Positions 9,223-20,987 are shown, counted from the first letter of the stretch. The stretch: DNA of 64,000 nt from Nymphalis io (GCF_905147045.1 NC_065896.1:9821001-9885000); one strand, 5' to 3'. Notes: generated from the letters alone by a model not told the origin. Numbers and translations: made by a program.

Positions 9223-10734
9223 GTTAGAATTAATGATTTCATATCATTGCAATAGATTAAAAATCTTCTTATGTCCTATTTTTGGTGTAAATTTATTATT
9301 ATTAGTTTGAATTGTTTTAATTTAAGTTATAGATTTGTGTATTATTTACTATTTCTATAACGTTTTTATTTTTATTTTTGTAAACATTTACCAGTATCAA
9401 AATTGATTTGATTTATTTTATTACACAAAAAACTATTTTTATATAATCTTCACTGATCTTCCGAATTCGTATTTTCTTAAAAAATCATTTAAATTTTAAT
9501 TGGCAAAAAAACCACGTCGATTCATTTTAATCAGTAATACCAACGTTCAAAATGTTTGGTACAACATTCTAAAATATCATTCGCTAGAGTTCAAATTTGA
9601 AATTTTAAGAATAATATTTGACGTTTAAAATTATTTCATATAAATTAAAAATCGTGATTTTTCAGTCTCCCATTAGATATAGGTAGTTGTAAATATAAAA
9701 ATTACAAGTAGCTATTTAATTATATATATATATTTAGGGTAACTGGCAAATATATTAAAAGGAAATAATGAAAAATGTGCCTCCTAAACGCCATATTACA
9801 AAAACTATAGTATATACTTATTATAACAAACTAAATTGCACTACTTTAATTTTCTAACAAAATTACAGATTTATTCTTACAACCTACAGCAGTGTGCGGT
9901 TTGATATACAATGCCAGCAAATGTCAAAAGCGTAATGGCAGCCGAGTGATGGACAGATCATAGACTCGATCCTGACCCCGTGGGCTTTTGTCGTAGGCTT
10001 ACTTGAAGAGGCAAATAGGAATATTAGTAATTCCCTAAAAACAGGCATTGCTATTCTTATATTATATTCAATTGCTTATTATTTTTTAAATAATACAACG
10101 GTCATTCACATATGTTTTTAATTAATGTGGGTGAATAGAGGTTTTGTAACGCAAAGTCATACCAACGACAATGCACCGTTATCGCACGTCTGGTACCGTC
10201 AGCTTCATGTATAATGTAACAGACATTATCAAATACATAAAGAAACATCTAAAGCAGTGATTTGCAAAGAAAAATATAAATTTAAAAATTATTTACTTAA
10301 CTATACACACTGCCTAAAATCGATAAAAAAAATAAATAAAAAATATCGAACTCAATTAAATTTTATGTATTTAAATATCTATTCCTGTTGAAAGGATATT
10401 TTAAAAAAAAAATCATATTATTTAATAATATTAACATAATCATGTCTAAAATTTGGCGGCACACTTAGAATTTCACGGCACACAAAAGTGCCGCTGCACA
10501 GTAGTTGAGAATCACTTAGTGATCAATAACATTCATACCAACCAAAGTCATTCAATCCGCCATTAAAATAGTAACAATCAAAACGCCATTGGTTTCTAAG
10601 CATCTAGAGTATTCAAAAATCTTAACTCATATTTGACGATGTCCGCTGTGATGATGGCGTGACGATATTTGGACAAAATGGATTATTTAAATAATTGGTG
10701 ACGACTTTGGTGTATAATGGTATCACTGAATGTT
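9223..10734. other. AT-rich interval, nothing recognised
   Basis: Long AT-rich stretch with no coding signal. A weak tRNA-like scrap near 9950-10010 (gatcctgaccccgtgggc) could be a decayed SINE. Confidence 0.3.
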
Positions 10735-10860
10735 TCGTTGAGTTTCTTTCACCGGTTTTTCTCAGGGCTGTGGTATTTCTTTTCCGAGCCGGTGGTAGTT
10801 TCTACAACTATAAGCAAGTATAATGCTTCAATGTTGAATCATTTTGATTTTTGATTTTGA
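10735..10860 (+). repeat. Family E repeat with (GATTTT)n-like tail
   Basis: Contains ttctcagggctgtggtattt, ttccgagccggtggtagttt and ctataagcaagtataatgct, followed by ttgatttttgattttgat. The simple-sequence tail suggests a retroposon 3' end. Fragments of what may be the same family lie near 46003 and 53155. Confidence 0.45.
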
Positions 10861-11283
10861 TCAATTTAGACGTTTCTGTATATTTGATAATGTTGTATGT
10901 AACTTTATATATGAAGCTGACTGTACGTAGCGTAACATCTTTACACTGCCGTGGGTTTGTGGTTTTACTGAAATCACTCCATTTCATCATTAATTTGTAA
11001 ATTACACTAAATGCCTTATTTTTTTTTTGTTAAACAATTAATATTTAGTATATATTATTTGAAATATGTTAATATGAACATTTTGTATATTTTGTAGTTT
11101 GAAAATTGATCTTTGTAAGAGTATAAATGGTTAGCCATAAATTTATGTTGTGATTTTTTTTTAAGATTTGCAATAAATATAAATGTTGTAAATAGAATAT
11201 AATTGTTCACTTAGTCTTAAAATATTTTAGAGTTGGAATTAAATATATCAAGTGTTGAATTGTGGTTTTATTTATAACTATCT

Positions 11284-11296
11284 CCCCCCCCCCCCC
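11284..11296. repeat. Poly-C run
   Basis: Thirteen consecutive C residues in an otherwise AT-rich region. Confidence 0.9.
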
Positions 11297-11504
11297 ACCT
11301 TCATACGAGTAAAATAAGGATTATATCCTACGTATAAACATTTGCCAATCGATCTATTCGATCTAAGCTGAACAAAATATAGATACAATAGTGCTAAGTT
11401 CTAAATCTTAGTCCGTGTAGTTTAGTATCTTTTGTTCAGCTCGAAAATACCTATCCAGCAATGTATTTGCTATTTGAACCCTTCTTTGATTATCATTATT
11501 ATAT

Positions 11505-11790
11505 TTATAGTGAATCAACCTTGATGATCGTGGGTTCAAACCCGGGCAAGCACCACTGAACTTTCATGTGCTTAATTTGTGATTATAATTCTGACGATGA
11601 TTATAATGCTTGACGGTGAAGGAAAACATCGTGAGGAAACGTGTGTCTAATTTCATTGAAATTCAGCCACATGTGTATTCCACCAACCCGCATTGGAGCA
11701 GCGTGGTGGAATAAGCTCCAAAACCTCCTCAAAAAGAGAAAAGAGGCCTTAACCCAGCAGTGGGACATTCACAGGCTGTTACTGTACCTT
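11505..11790 (+). repeat. Metulj-like SINE (family B), near full length
   Basis: Keeps the B box inside gtgggttcaaacccgggcaa, then catgtgcttaatttgtg, gtgaaggaaaacatcgtgag and the 3' block through acattcacaggctgttactg. The start of the tRNA-like head is diverged. Confidence 0.8.
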
Positions 11791-12002
11791 AAAAGATACC
11801 ATGCCATCGTAGAATTTTTAAAACTTTTCAAGAAGAACAAGTCCGTACATGATTGTTGTTTAACTTTAACCGTTTACGCAACATGTTCCCCATTTTTGCA
11901 ACATTTTATTCAGAATGACATTTCATGCTTCTTACTTTAAAATCTCAGACTTCCATACAACATTCATCTTTCACCTATACTTAGGCGTGAGCGAAGTCGC
12001 GT

Positions 12003-12210
12003 TGTTATTGTTGTCTTCCGGTTTGAAGGGTGAGTGAGCCAGTGTAATTGCAGGCGCAAGAGACATAAAATCTTAGTTCCTAAGGTTGGTGGCGTATTGG
12101 CGAGGTAAGCGATGTTTATTTAACATCTATTACAATGCCAATGTCTTTAAGAGTTGGTGACCACTTACCATCAGGTGGCTCATATGCTCGTACGCCTATC
12201 TATTGAATAA
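12003..12210 (+). repeat. Family A retroposon, 5'-truncated
   Basis: Runs from ttattgttgtcttccggttt through ggtggcgtattggcgaggta to catatgctcgtacgcctatc. It lacks the first part of the family. Confidence 0.8.
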
Positions 12211-15200
12211 AAGACATCACTTTTATTTATAAACCGATTGAAATAAAACAACACTAAATGTTAAGTGAAGTTTGTCACAATACATTAATAAAATCCACAC
12301 CCAAATTACTTAAGCTGTTTCTAAGATTAACGCGTACAAAAATTTTAACAATCATTATTTTGGGTTCTATTGCGTGGATTTATTTATCTATTTCTATTAT
12401 TGGAGGCCCGCGATAATAGTTTTATTCATATACCTTCCATGTAGAGGCAGCGATGAGTTGCATTTGTATTATGTCTATAGATTAGGTATTGACTGGTTTT
12501 TATTTTGGCGGGATTTGTAAAGAAAAACATACTTCAACTATATTTCTGTTCTAATTTATTTGATTAATCATCTGCTCTATACACATGATATGCACCAATG
12601 CCTATAAATAATATAAACGATGTATGACCAATAATGGTATGACAAAACAATTATATACACACAAACGAAACAATTTGCTTCAATTCACCGTCATATAAAA
12701 ACTTTTATATTAACTTGTGTAACTTATTGAGCGTAATGACATACATTATTTTCAATTACAAAAAAGGTTTAATATAATTTACATATCAACACGTCATCGC
12801 TCAACGGTAAACTTTTCATAATCAACATTAAATCACAGAGATCATTCTATCAAATCGTTTTCACTTGCACCGTAAGGACAACCACAGACCGACAAAAATG
12901 TTTTAAGACACTACGATTTTGTTGCGACAACGATCAAAAGTTAATCATTAGTGTCCTAAGGCACTTTTGCTGGATGGTACATAACTACACAGGACGTGTT
13001 CAAAGGCAACGACTGCTTAAGATGCAAGAAAATACATGAAATTTAAAATATATATAATTAGGACATAACTATAATTATTGAAAAGGAATGATTCGATAGT
13101 GACAGGTGGCGTGTTATACCACGTCATAGATAATTTCGTTTAATTAAAATTATTACTAACGAATATGAAGACTCGAATAAATCCTATAATGTAGTCTAAA
13201 TTCAAAACAATTACATTCAGAGGCATAATATTCGCATAAATTTACATAATAGATAAACATCGTTGCTGATTAATATCTTATTATAAAATTTTATTTCTAT
13301 TTCCTGATCATCAGCAAATAAAATCGATTACAATTTAAAATATTTTTGTAATTTTATTTATGCGTAAACTAGACTAATCTTATAAAACTACAAATCATAA
13401 AATACACGTAAAGGAACGTTTGTACAATAATAGATAATCTTAGTCTTAACGAATTATAATTTATTGTATATTGAACATTTATTTGGTCTGCAACTTATAA
13501 TAGTAGTTAATCGTCAGGCTACAAGCAGCCTTAGACAGAATTGTGTAAGGAACGTAGCTATTTAAACATTCGACGACTAATCGATAAAATAATTATTAAT
13601 CGCTATTACATCAAGTTTATCATTTGATATAAATTAAATGTAATCCCGCGATTACCTAGCCCCGTTTTGATTTATACGAAAAGAGTTTTTTTTTTAATTT
13701 ATTTATTGAAACTAATTCTTAGTTCAATCAAAACGAGGCAATTTTAGGCCATGTAATATCTAGCGTAAATTATTATGAGCGATATAAGCGAGTAAGATTA
13801 GGAAAAGCCATTTCGCGAGCGTTCCGTGGAAGCACATAATTATTACAAACAAATTAAAGACTTATGTTCAATGTTGTATGGTTTAAAATAATTTGAAAAT
13901 TGGTGCATTAGTTTTAATAGGTAAATAAGAATATTTTGTTAGAAGTTACTAGACCGGTAAAGGTGTAAATCCAGTGTGTTCTGTGTTTAAGACACTCAAA
14001 GCGGAGGTGTAGATAAATATGTTTCCTATAAAAGGTTATATCGTTCTATAAATAAGCAATTTTTGTAAAAATACATTTGTTAAATGTGTGATATTCAAAA
14101 TTCATTCAGAGTCGATTTTAGGGTTATTTTTAATGCAACGACTCTATAAAAGTTAATAATTATTCGGTGATGATTCAGATAAAAGATTTCTAGATCCAAA
14201 ATACGTTTATATGACCCTGAATACTATTTGGCGTCTGCTGGTAGACAAATATAAAATTTGAACCCTGTCACCAGTTATGTGCGCTTGATATTAATAATAA
14301 AATATATATTGAAAGTTGTTTGTCGTGAGTTAAGCATAAAGCAAGATTTTGACAAATGGAACGTAACGATATTATGGAAATGACGTAACGACGTAAGATG
14401 ACGTTTCTATGTACACAACACTGTTACACAAGCCAGTAAGTCTAAATAAAGCTCATAATTTTCCTTAACCTCTATTTATATTGTTGATTTGATTTATATT
14501 TAGTGTTTTACAATCAAAAACATTTATGACACACATTTGAATATCATATATATGGGCTTTAATCAGTTTTTTTTTCATTATTTCAAGAGACGTGAGAAAA
14601 GAAGGATTTAAAAAAAATGATTGAATCTACTTGATAATACAGATTTCATACATTTAATTGTACATTGGAAGCGAAATTTCGTAAAATGTACCTAGTTCCA
14701 AATTTAAATAAGTGTTTTTTGTACAAATAATTTGTCCATTAAATTAAAATAATAAGCTGGCAACTTTTTTAATATTTCTACGAATGTGGCCAATTAAATA
14801 AAGGGAAATATACCGGTGGAACATCAGATGCCAAATTACCATAACCTATATATTCTGCCATATTACAAAACGACAGGTTTTAGATATTTATAATAAGCTG
14901 TAGTACCTAAAAACATATTGTTCGAGTATAGAAGTATAATATACATATAATTATCAATTTATATGTAAATGAAATCTCTATGAAAGTATGAATAAAGTTA
15001 CTTATTACTCGGGATATCGTTTATGTATAAATACCGTTAATAGATCCTTAGCAAAGTACAATTTTATATTAGATAGTAATATGTCAACGCTTGGAATGCA
15101 TATAGTTAAAGTACTTTCGTAAACCGAAAAAAAAAAAAAAAAATCGAATAAAACCTTAACATTCAGGTGAACTGCTAAAAGTTAATAACACGAAGAACTC

Positions 15201-17357
15201 TAAAAACACTGATAAATATTTTACAGATATTAAAATAATTCACACAAATAAAAGCCATTCAACTAAAGAAGCTAATTATCAAATCTTATGTCAAAAAAAT
15301 AATAAATAAGTAATTGACAATTCTTAGATTTAAATAATCCAAAACAACTACACATCTGATTACGAAGTTATAATTGACGAAACTAATCAAAAATTTTTTA
15401 CCACACGATTATATCATTGATCATAGAACTTTGAAACCATTGAGTTATCACGGTACTGAATTGTAAAGTTTTGTAAAGCTGAGCTTTGAGTTAAAGTAAA
15501 ATTTATTATAATATCGAGAATTTTGTGTCTAGTGCTTACGCGTTAGAAACGTCAGTTTAAAATTGTTGTTGCTTGAATTGTCAACGAATTATTTTATTCA
15601 TTAATCACATATATTCTATCTATTTCAGTGAAAACGCTTACGATCTGCACACCGAATTAGATTTTAAACAAATCATATATTATGTTATATTGTTTTGTCT
15701 AAATTCATGAAAGCAATTGTAAACGCCATGGTGATATAAAGTTCCGTGATAGCTCCACAGACAATATATAGTTGTACACACTCGTTTGAAGTGTCCCATC
15801 ATAAATATATACTAGCTAAATCTGCCGATATACATTTAAATATTCACTACGAAGGGTGCAAATATTTCTAAAATATATAATATATTATATAAACAGTATT
15901 TGACTGCAACGTGCCATATATATTGCACGTTTAAAAGTCCAGTTATTTTTCTAATTCATATTACGTGTCATCGAAATATAATTAAATAATTAATATTTTG
16001 GAAAAAAAAAACGCTAATAAAATGAATAACGTTTTTAAAAAAATATAGAATTTCTATTTAATTCAAATAAAAAAGTAAATGAAATCAAATCATACTCGCA
16101 GAAGTTTAGTTTTTGTCGTTAAAATTATGGAATAGTATCATTATTGTAAGTATTTATAAAGTATGAAATAATAACAATAGAAGTTTCTAACTAGTTATTA
16201 CACATTATCAAATAAAAAAATCGCGATTAATTTTCGATTAGCAATACATCTAAACACGTATTAATGTACTAGTATAGTCGTTCCTTATAAATAAAAACAT
16301 CACTGTTAAACAGTATCAATCACTATACACCGAATTACCAGCTAGGTATAAATAATTATACATATATTATATTGGTGTCTTTACGTAGTTCAGGCGCCAA
16401 GTAGAAATAAATATATCTTTCGTTATTTCTGTTATATTTAGTAAATATATCGAATCCGAATAAAATATCTATCAATTCCTTTTAATAGTTACGCGATTTT
16501 AATAAGAAAGTTAAAATGATTTGTCACCATCTCTCAATCAAACGAAAATAATTACGAATATTTTTATAAGGATTATTTTATTGATTTTAATTTTTCTGAA
16601 TAAGAAGAAATTCAATATATTAGACAATTCACATTAAATTGCAAATCAAGACTGAATTTTCAGAAGAAAAATTTAAATATAGAATGTGGGTCCTAAAATT
16701 TATATTTCATTCATATAAAAATAAATAAATTTGTTGCCTCTAAAATCTGCCGCCTTAGGTTTAAGGTTACTAAGCATGGGCTGTATCCGTGTATTTTAAG
16801 TTTACAATTTATATAAGAACTCGGCAAGAAAACGGAGACATATCAACTAGCAATGAAACACGTAAAGCTCCTCTAATCGTTCTTCGCAAATTGTATTGTC
16901 ACTAATTTCATTAACCAAAAAAATGACAGTGTCAAATTATTATATCTTTGTTTTTAATTCGCTTATTTGTATTGTAATATCGTTCAATCAATCATAAATA
17001 AGTAAAAGTTGCAGAGTCGTTATTATACTTAGGGATTTTATTTTTTCGCCTTAAGGACATAATAATATAAAATTCTAATTTATCTATAAAATAAATATTT
17101 GTATATTAAATATATTCAATATTATATACAAAAAACACTCGGCGAATGAACTACAGTCGTTTGCTTGACATAATAAAAAAAAAATAAACGCACATACATA
17201 CGTCATAACACTTTATACATCAGTTAACAATCATTATTGTCAGTTATATAACTAGTTATGTTTTCTTTTATATTTAAATATAAATTCGCACTAGAAATAG
17301 GCAGTTTTAACACAATTATGTTTATATTATATATTTACTATTTAATATTATACGAGA

Positions 17358-17505
17358 AGGTGCGGTTTTTGACGTCAACATATTTTTTTTAGTTCATTGC
17401 ATTTATCATTTAATTTTTTTGTTCGAAATTATTTAAGTTATCTGAATTGCATATGTTTTATTCATTTGAAGATATTTCAGTATTAAACCGAAGAAAACCG
17501 CACCT
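17358..17505. repeat. 12-base perfect inverted repeat
   Basis: AGGTGCGGTTTT at 17358-17369 is inverted as AAAACCGCACCT at 17494-17505, with about 125 bases between. Both arms are GC-richer than the surroundings. It lies 0.3-0.5 kb downstream of the minus-strand stop codon. Confidence 0.7.
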
Positions 17506-17748
17506 CATGACGGCTAACCGGCGTCGCTCTTGCGATGGATGGAACTAGCACATTCAGTATTAAAACTCTACGGATTTACAAACACCGCTTAAAATACAAC
17601 ACGATTTCTATTAATAATTATTATTATGAATTATATTATCCGTTGCACTACGAACTAAAAATCAAACACTCGTTGCAAAACGCAGTCGTAATAACCGAAA
17701 CTTATAAATAAGAATATCAAACGTGCAAATCGAACTCGGTGTCACTTC

Positions 17749-17764
17749 ACGTCACGTGACGTCA
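17749..17764. promoter_or_regulatory. E-box/CRE composite palindrome
   Basis: ACGTCACGTGACGT at 17749-17762 is a perfect palindrome that contains CACGTG. TGACGTCA overlaps it at 17757-17764. These match known E-box and CRE consensus sites, but use here is not shown. Confidence 0.35.
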
Positions 17765-17813
17765 GCGTTAAGGGTCGAGTTAGTGATAGTTCGTATAAAA
17801 AGTATTGCGAGTG

Positions 17814-17819
17814 TTTATT
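17814..17819 (-). promoter_or_regulatory. Possible polyadenylation signal of right gene
   Basis: TTTATT on the + strand reads AATAAA on the - strand, only a few bases after the TAA stop at 17826-17828. It would give a very short 3' UTR, so it may not be the main signal. Confidence 0.25.
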
Positions 17820-17825
17820 GCTTGG

Positions 17826-17996
17826 TTAGGAGCGTAACTGCGCGGGGCTGAGGACGAGTTCACCGTCGGGCGCGCCTGCGAAGGACACGTTCCGCGGGGG
17901 CGGGCGCTTGCTCCCACCCGCTGGCCCTGATCCTCCCGCGGACGGACCCGCCGCTGTCGATTGCAATGACGGTGACGGCTTCGGCTGTGATCCCGC
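17826..17996 (-). CDS. Right gene, terminal coding exon
   Basis: The acceptor, read on the minus strand, is attattattacag|GCG, and the exon starts in phase 0. It encodes 56 residues, beginning AGSQPKPSPSLQSTAAG, continuing through KRPPPRNVSFAGAPDG and ending PAQLRS, followed by TAA at 17828-17826. Composition is low-complexity Ser/Pro/Gly, consistent with a disordered cytoplasmic tail. Confidence 0.8.
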   Translation of the reverse strand, partial: AGSQPKPSPSLQSTAAGPSAGGSGPAGGSKRPPPRNVSFAGAPDGELVLSPAQLRS

Positions 17997-20987
17997 CTGT
18001 AATAATAATAATTGATCGACTCATTCCGTCTCAAATGCCGCTTCTTTAGCCAGTGGACAAGATATACAGAGAGTGACTTTGTGCCAGCATAAATGATTTG
18101 AAAAGGCACGTACCGGCTGCACAAGCACCGTTTGCGGCTGTAGATGTGTCGTGGTCGCGTTGGCCGTGCGGTATCTGCGCAGTCGCTCGTCCTCCTCGCC
18201 GCTGGAGAGGCTGGACACGTCGCAAGAGGATGCGTCGAGGCGCCTCGCGGGTGAGCATTGTGCTGGTCCAGCTCGCGCGCCTGCGCACCTCGCCAGTGGC
18301 ATCTCTTCGCCTTCCACGCAACCGGACAGTCTAGAACATATTTATTTAATTATACGCTGATTGAAGACTTAGCACAAAATAATAATAATTAAAGTATAAC
18401 TCAGTTATATTATATATACTTAAAGATTTACCGCCTTGTTCATAAGCGGTGCTTAGCGGCTGTTTAGTTAAATACTGATTTCTCTCTCTATCATCATTGA
18501 TTCGACATTCAAAAAAAAAATAGACAAAGCATTGTTTAACTTAATAAAATAAGTTATTAAAGTGATAGCTGTGAGATAACTTACATAGCTAGATATATTA
18601 TTAATAATATTTATCCATGAGAACCTGTTCTTCTTCTTTATCCGAGATGTATTTTATTATGTTTTGAAAAAGGTACATATAACATTAATATGCCACTGGA
18701 TACGCTGACGCCTGTGGTAGGTTCCAGCGTCTATAGTGAAGTAGATCGTATCGCTTCCATTGGGAATTTATAACGAGACAAACGAACTTCGTAATTTCAG
18801 AACGAGTACCGATACAAATTTCAATAATAGTTTTACCTTCTGCTCTCCTTGTGGTTGGTCCTCCGTCTGCAGCAAGGCTTGGCAAATATACAGAACATAA
18901 TACGTAGCAAGCAACACGCGAGCCCCGCCACGATAAGTGATGGGCCCACAAGTCGCAGTGCTGGCGTTTTGAAACCCTGGAATGGCGTATATTAATTATA
19001 GTCACGAAATTTTTTCGTCTAAACAAGAAAATTCTATAATGGATAATAAATACTAATAATTTATTAAAATAATATCGAAAACAAAAAATATGCTTAAGAA
19101 CTTATGCCAAATATAAATCATATTATAGATAAATCAGATTTAAGACGTTTGTGTGTGTAGTAATATAATAAACACAGTGATTATAACCGAGAAAAAAAAA
19201 CAGTTTGCGCTGTTGCCACGTGCCTCGTACTCTCGAATAAGTAGCGTTGGAAGTGTCATTTTGTTTATTATTTTTTTATTACTAATTAGTTCACAATAAT
19301 ATACATTATGTGGAAAACTCACGTAGCAAAATACTAAGTAATTGATGAAGCTAAGGAAAAAATTAAAGTCATAGCTGTTGAAGAATGGAGGAATGTTTGT
19401 GTACATGCTATTGAAGCTAAAAATTAATTTCAGGATACAAACAATGCCTAGATACATTATCAGAATGAATTATCATTAGGTGATATAATTGATTTTACTA
19501 AGGAAAACGTGAATGATGACGATAACGAAATGACTGGAAGTTAAAGACATTCATGATTAAATATTACCTTTAAAGTGGATTAAGTACTTATAAAAATAAA
19601 AGTAATTGTTTATTTATTTTTTGGCTGATGGTGCTACAAACATAAAAATCTCCAAGTTGATTTAGCTGTAAAGTGTGACATTTCTGTGATTTTATATTAT
19701 TAGGTACAAACCTTGTCTCCGGTGCCGACGAAATACACAACAAGGCCAAGAGCGAGTATTGCGAGACCTGCATACAGGAGTCTTGCCACTCCCCAGGGCT
19801 CCCCGCTGGCGCCTTCCCCCTCTCCTTCCGAGTCTGATGATGAGCCGTACGATGCATCGCGGACCTGGTGATTTTAATAAACGTAATTGAGACCAAACTA
19901 TTACTTTTATATATTTTTAGAACAAAATCGATTTTTAAATATTGCCGAACGTCTATATACAAAATAACATATCGACAAGAGAAGAGGACAATGTATGGAT
20001 TATTTAAATAAGCGATACATCACGTCATTAACGATTAACGGATAATGCGATTAAAGAATTAAGCGAATTAATCTATCCAACATTACAAACTTCTTATTAC
20101 ATGCAGCGGAAAGTAATTGTTGTTTCGTTCACAAAACTACATTATTGTAATAATTATAGTCTTGATGGTAGAGTTGCATTTTTTGTTTTTCTTCAAGTAT
20201 GTAAATATACATGTGGTTCTTAAGGTTTTTTAAGTTTAGTTGATTACTAAAGTCCATACTGAGTTCTGAGTCATACTTCATGAATCATTTATGAGGGCCT
20301 TACATATGAATTAAGCGTTTTGTCGTACTGACCACTTTGATCTGAAATATCTTTGGTTAAGAATTCCAAATTCAAATTTATAAATTAATTTAGCTGGTAC
20401 ATTTGAGTTTTGAAAACAGTCATTCATTTGTTTTTTCCTCATTATTTTTTTCTTTGGCGTCGCTTATTATCGCACTATGGAAAACATGAAATATCGGTAT
20501 ATTTACGAGTACGAGCTCTACCGTGGCACCAGTGCTGCACAAAACTGTTCCCGTACAAAACGCCAATTTCATATGTTGTTGGTCATAAGGACCTAATATT
20601 ATCAGTCAAACATATTGAAATTGATTTATTACGATATGTTTTGCACAAAATTCATATAGAGTAGGTAGGTATTATTTTGCATATAAAAAGCTTTTTTTGA
20701 ATAATTTTAGATTTTAACAATATAATTTAACTGGCATTTTTGATTTTATTCAACTGTTATAGTTTTTGTTTACATAGAAATTTTTTATTGTTTTGAACAT
20801 AAAGTAATTATATTATAATACAAGATCTTACTCGATTGGTACGATGCCACTTGCCGCGCTGGTCTCGTCTCGCACCCGGGTGGTCGCCGAGCACGGAGCA
20901 GCGGCGGGCCGCGCCGCCCGCGCCGGCTCCGCCACCGCCCACCGACAGCGCCGCCGCCTCCTGCCAGGCGGCCCGCCCAGCTGCGCA
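17826..20987 (-). CDS. 3' part of a gene for a membrane protein with two hydrophobic segments
   Basis: Exons 20987-20832, 19864-19712, 18976-18837, 18330-18114 and 17996-17826 join in phase (0, 0, 2, 0) into 837 nt, that is 278 residues and TAA. Residues 1-52 are Ala/Gly/Arg-rich. An acidic Ser/Gly stretch follows (about 58-75). The first hydrophobic segment (about 80-99) contains LYAGLAILALGLVVYFVG and the second (about 112-134) contains LVGPSLIVAGLACCLL. A CCRRR motif right after it could be palmitoylated. The remaining tail is Ser-, Pro- and Gly-rich with an acidic SSGEEDE patch. The paired segments, separated by about 12 residues, recall small two-pass proteins such as TMEM200/DUF2371, but I do not claim that identity. 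The 5' end lies to the right, beyond 20987. Confidence 0.8.
18114..18330 (-). CDS. Right gene, Ser-rich tail exon
   Basis: The acceptor is aaatatgttctag|ACTG and the donor is CAGCCG|gtacgt. Two bases carried from the previous exon set the frame, giving 73 residues. They include GCVEGEEMPLARC, then DASSCDVSSLSSGEEDERLR and QTVLVQP. This frame is open throughout; open readings in other frames and on the + strand are shadows of its high GC content. Confidence 0.85.
18331..18836 (-). other. Intron of right gene with a family F element
   Basis: Holds a MITE-like copy (18425-18550) in AT-rich sequence and nothing else recognised. Confidence 0.5.
18425..18550 (-). mobile_element. MITE-like repeat (family F), inverted copy
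   Basis: Reads gcggtgcttagcggctgttt followed by agttaa, a core tctctctctatcatcattga followed by ttcgacattc, and gcattgtttaactt. It matches the family F units at 9110 and 33325 on the other strand. Confidence 0.6.
18837..18976 (-). CDS. Right gene, exon with second hydrophobic segment
   Basis: The acceptor is cgccattccag|GGTTTC and the donor is AGAAG|gtaaaa. It encodes 46 codons plus two bases, starting GFKTPALRLVG and continuing PSLIVAGLACCLLRIMFCIF, then AKPCCRRRT and NHKESR. The hydrophobic run is long enough to cross a membrane. The basic Cys-Cys-Arg-Arg-Arg border suggests that the following tail is cytoplasmic. Confidence 0.85.
18977..19711 (-). other. Intron of right gene with decayed transposase
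   Basis: AT-rich intron. The only recognisable content is a + strand transposase-like remnant at 19341-19544. Confidence 0.5.
19341..19544 (+). pseudogene. Decayed DNA-transposon transposase C-terminus
   Basis: One frame reads IDEAKEKIKVIAVEEWRNVC, continues VHAIEAKN, then passes through two in-frame stops (TAA and TAG) into SLGDIIDFTKENVNDDDNE. The pattern W..VC.HA...E near the end of the chain resembles C-termini of IS630/Tc1-like transposases in insects. That family call is tentative. Confidence 0.4.
19712..19864 (-). CDS. Right gene, exon with first hydrophobic segment
   Basis: The acceptor is ttaaaatcaccag|GTCC and the donor is GACAAG|gtttgt. Fifty-one codons begin VRDASYGSSSDSEGEGEG. 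After GEPWGVARL comes the membrane segment LYAGLAILALGLVVYFVG, and the exon ends TGDK. Phase is 0 at both ends. The other two frames do not give a membrane segment and do not join the neighbouring exons. Confidence 0.85.
19865..20831 (-). other. Intron of right gene with mariner derivative
   Basis: AT-rich. It contains the deleted mariner at 20296-20593 and nothing else recognised. Confidence 0.5.
20296..20593 (+). mobile_element. Internally deleted mariner element
   Basis: The left end ggccttacatatgaattaag and the right end (complement of cccgtacaaaacgccaattt...aggacc) are inverted copies of the same terminal repeat. That repeat is also seen at 36963. Between them lies the start of the transposase, MENMKYRYIYEYELYRGTSA, joined almost directly to the right terminus, so nearly the whole transposase is deleted. 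A TA follows the right end at 20594-20595. Confidence 0.75.
20832..20987 (-). CDS. Right gene, first secure visible exon
   Basis: The acceptor is tttacatttcag|TGCGCA and the donor is AATCGA|gtaaga. Fifty-two codons in phase 0 read CAAGRAAWQEAAALSVGGGG, then an Ala/Gly/Arg run and HPGARRDQRGKWHRTNR. Very GC-rich. The two other frames are also open; this one was chosen because only phase 0 joins the membrane-segment frame of the next exon. Confidence 0.7.

Larger units (their letters stand above)
12211..17825. other. 5.6-kb repeat-free AT-rich interval between convergent genes
   Basis: I see no SINE, Helitron-like end, transposase or coding block here, although the flanks carry several per kilobase. 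It lies directly downstream of both genes and may include a long 3' UTR of the minus-strand gene (ending 17826) or of the left gene. Local structure sits near its right end: an inverted repeat at 17358/17494 and an E-box/CRE palindrome at 17749-17764. Confidence 0.45.

Noticed and set aside
10808..10990. 60-residue minus-strand ORF and similar AT-rich ORFs of 60-90 residues throughout
   Set aside because: Low-complexity composition, no splice context and no family pattern; expected by chance in AT-rich DNA.
18046..18360. Other open frames on both strands around the 18.1-18.3 kb exon
   Set aside because: They are frame shadows of a GC-rich exon. They do not connect in phase to the neighbouring exons with membrane segments.
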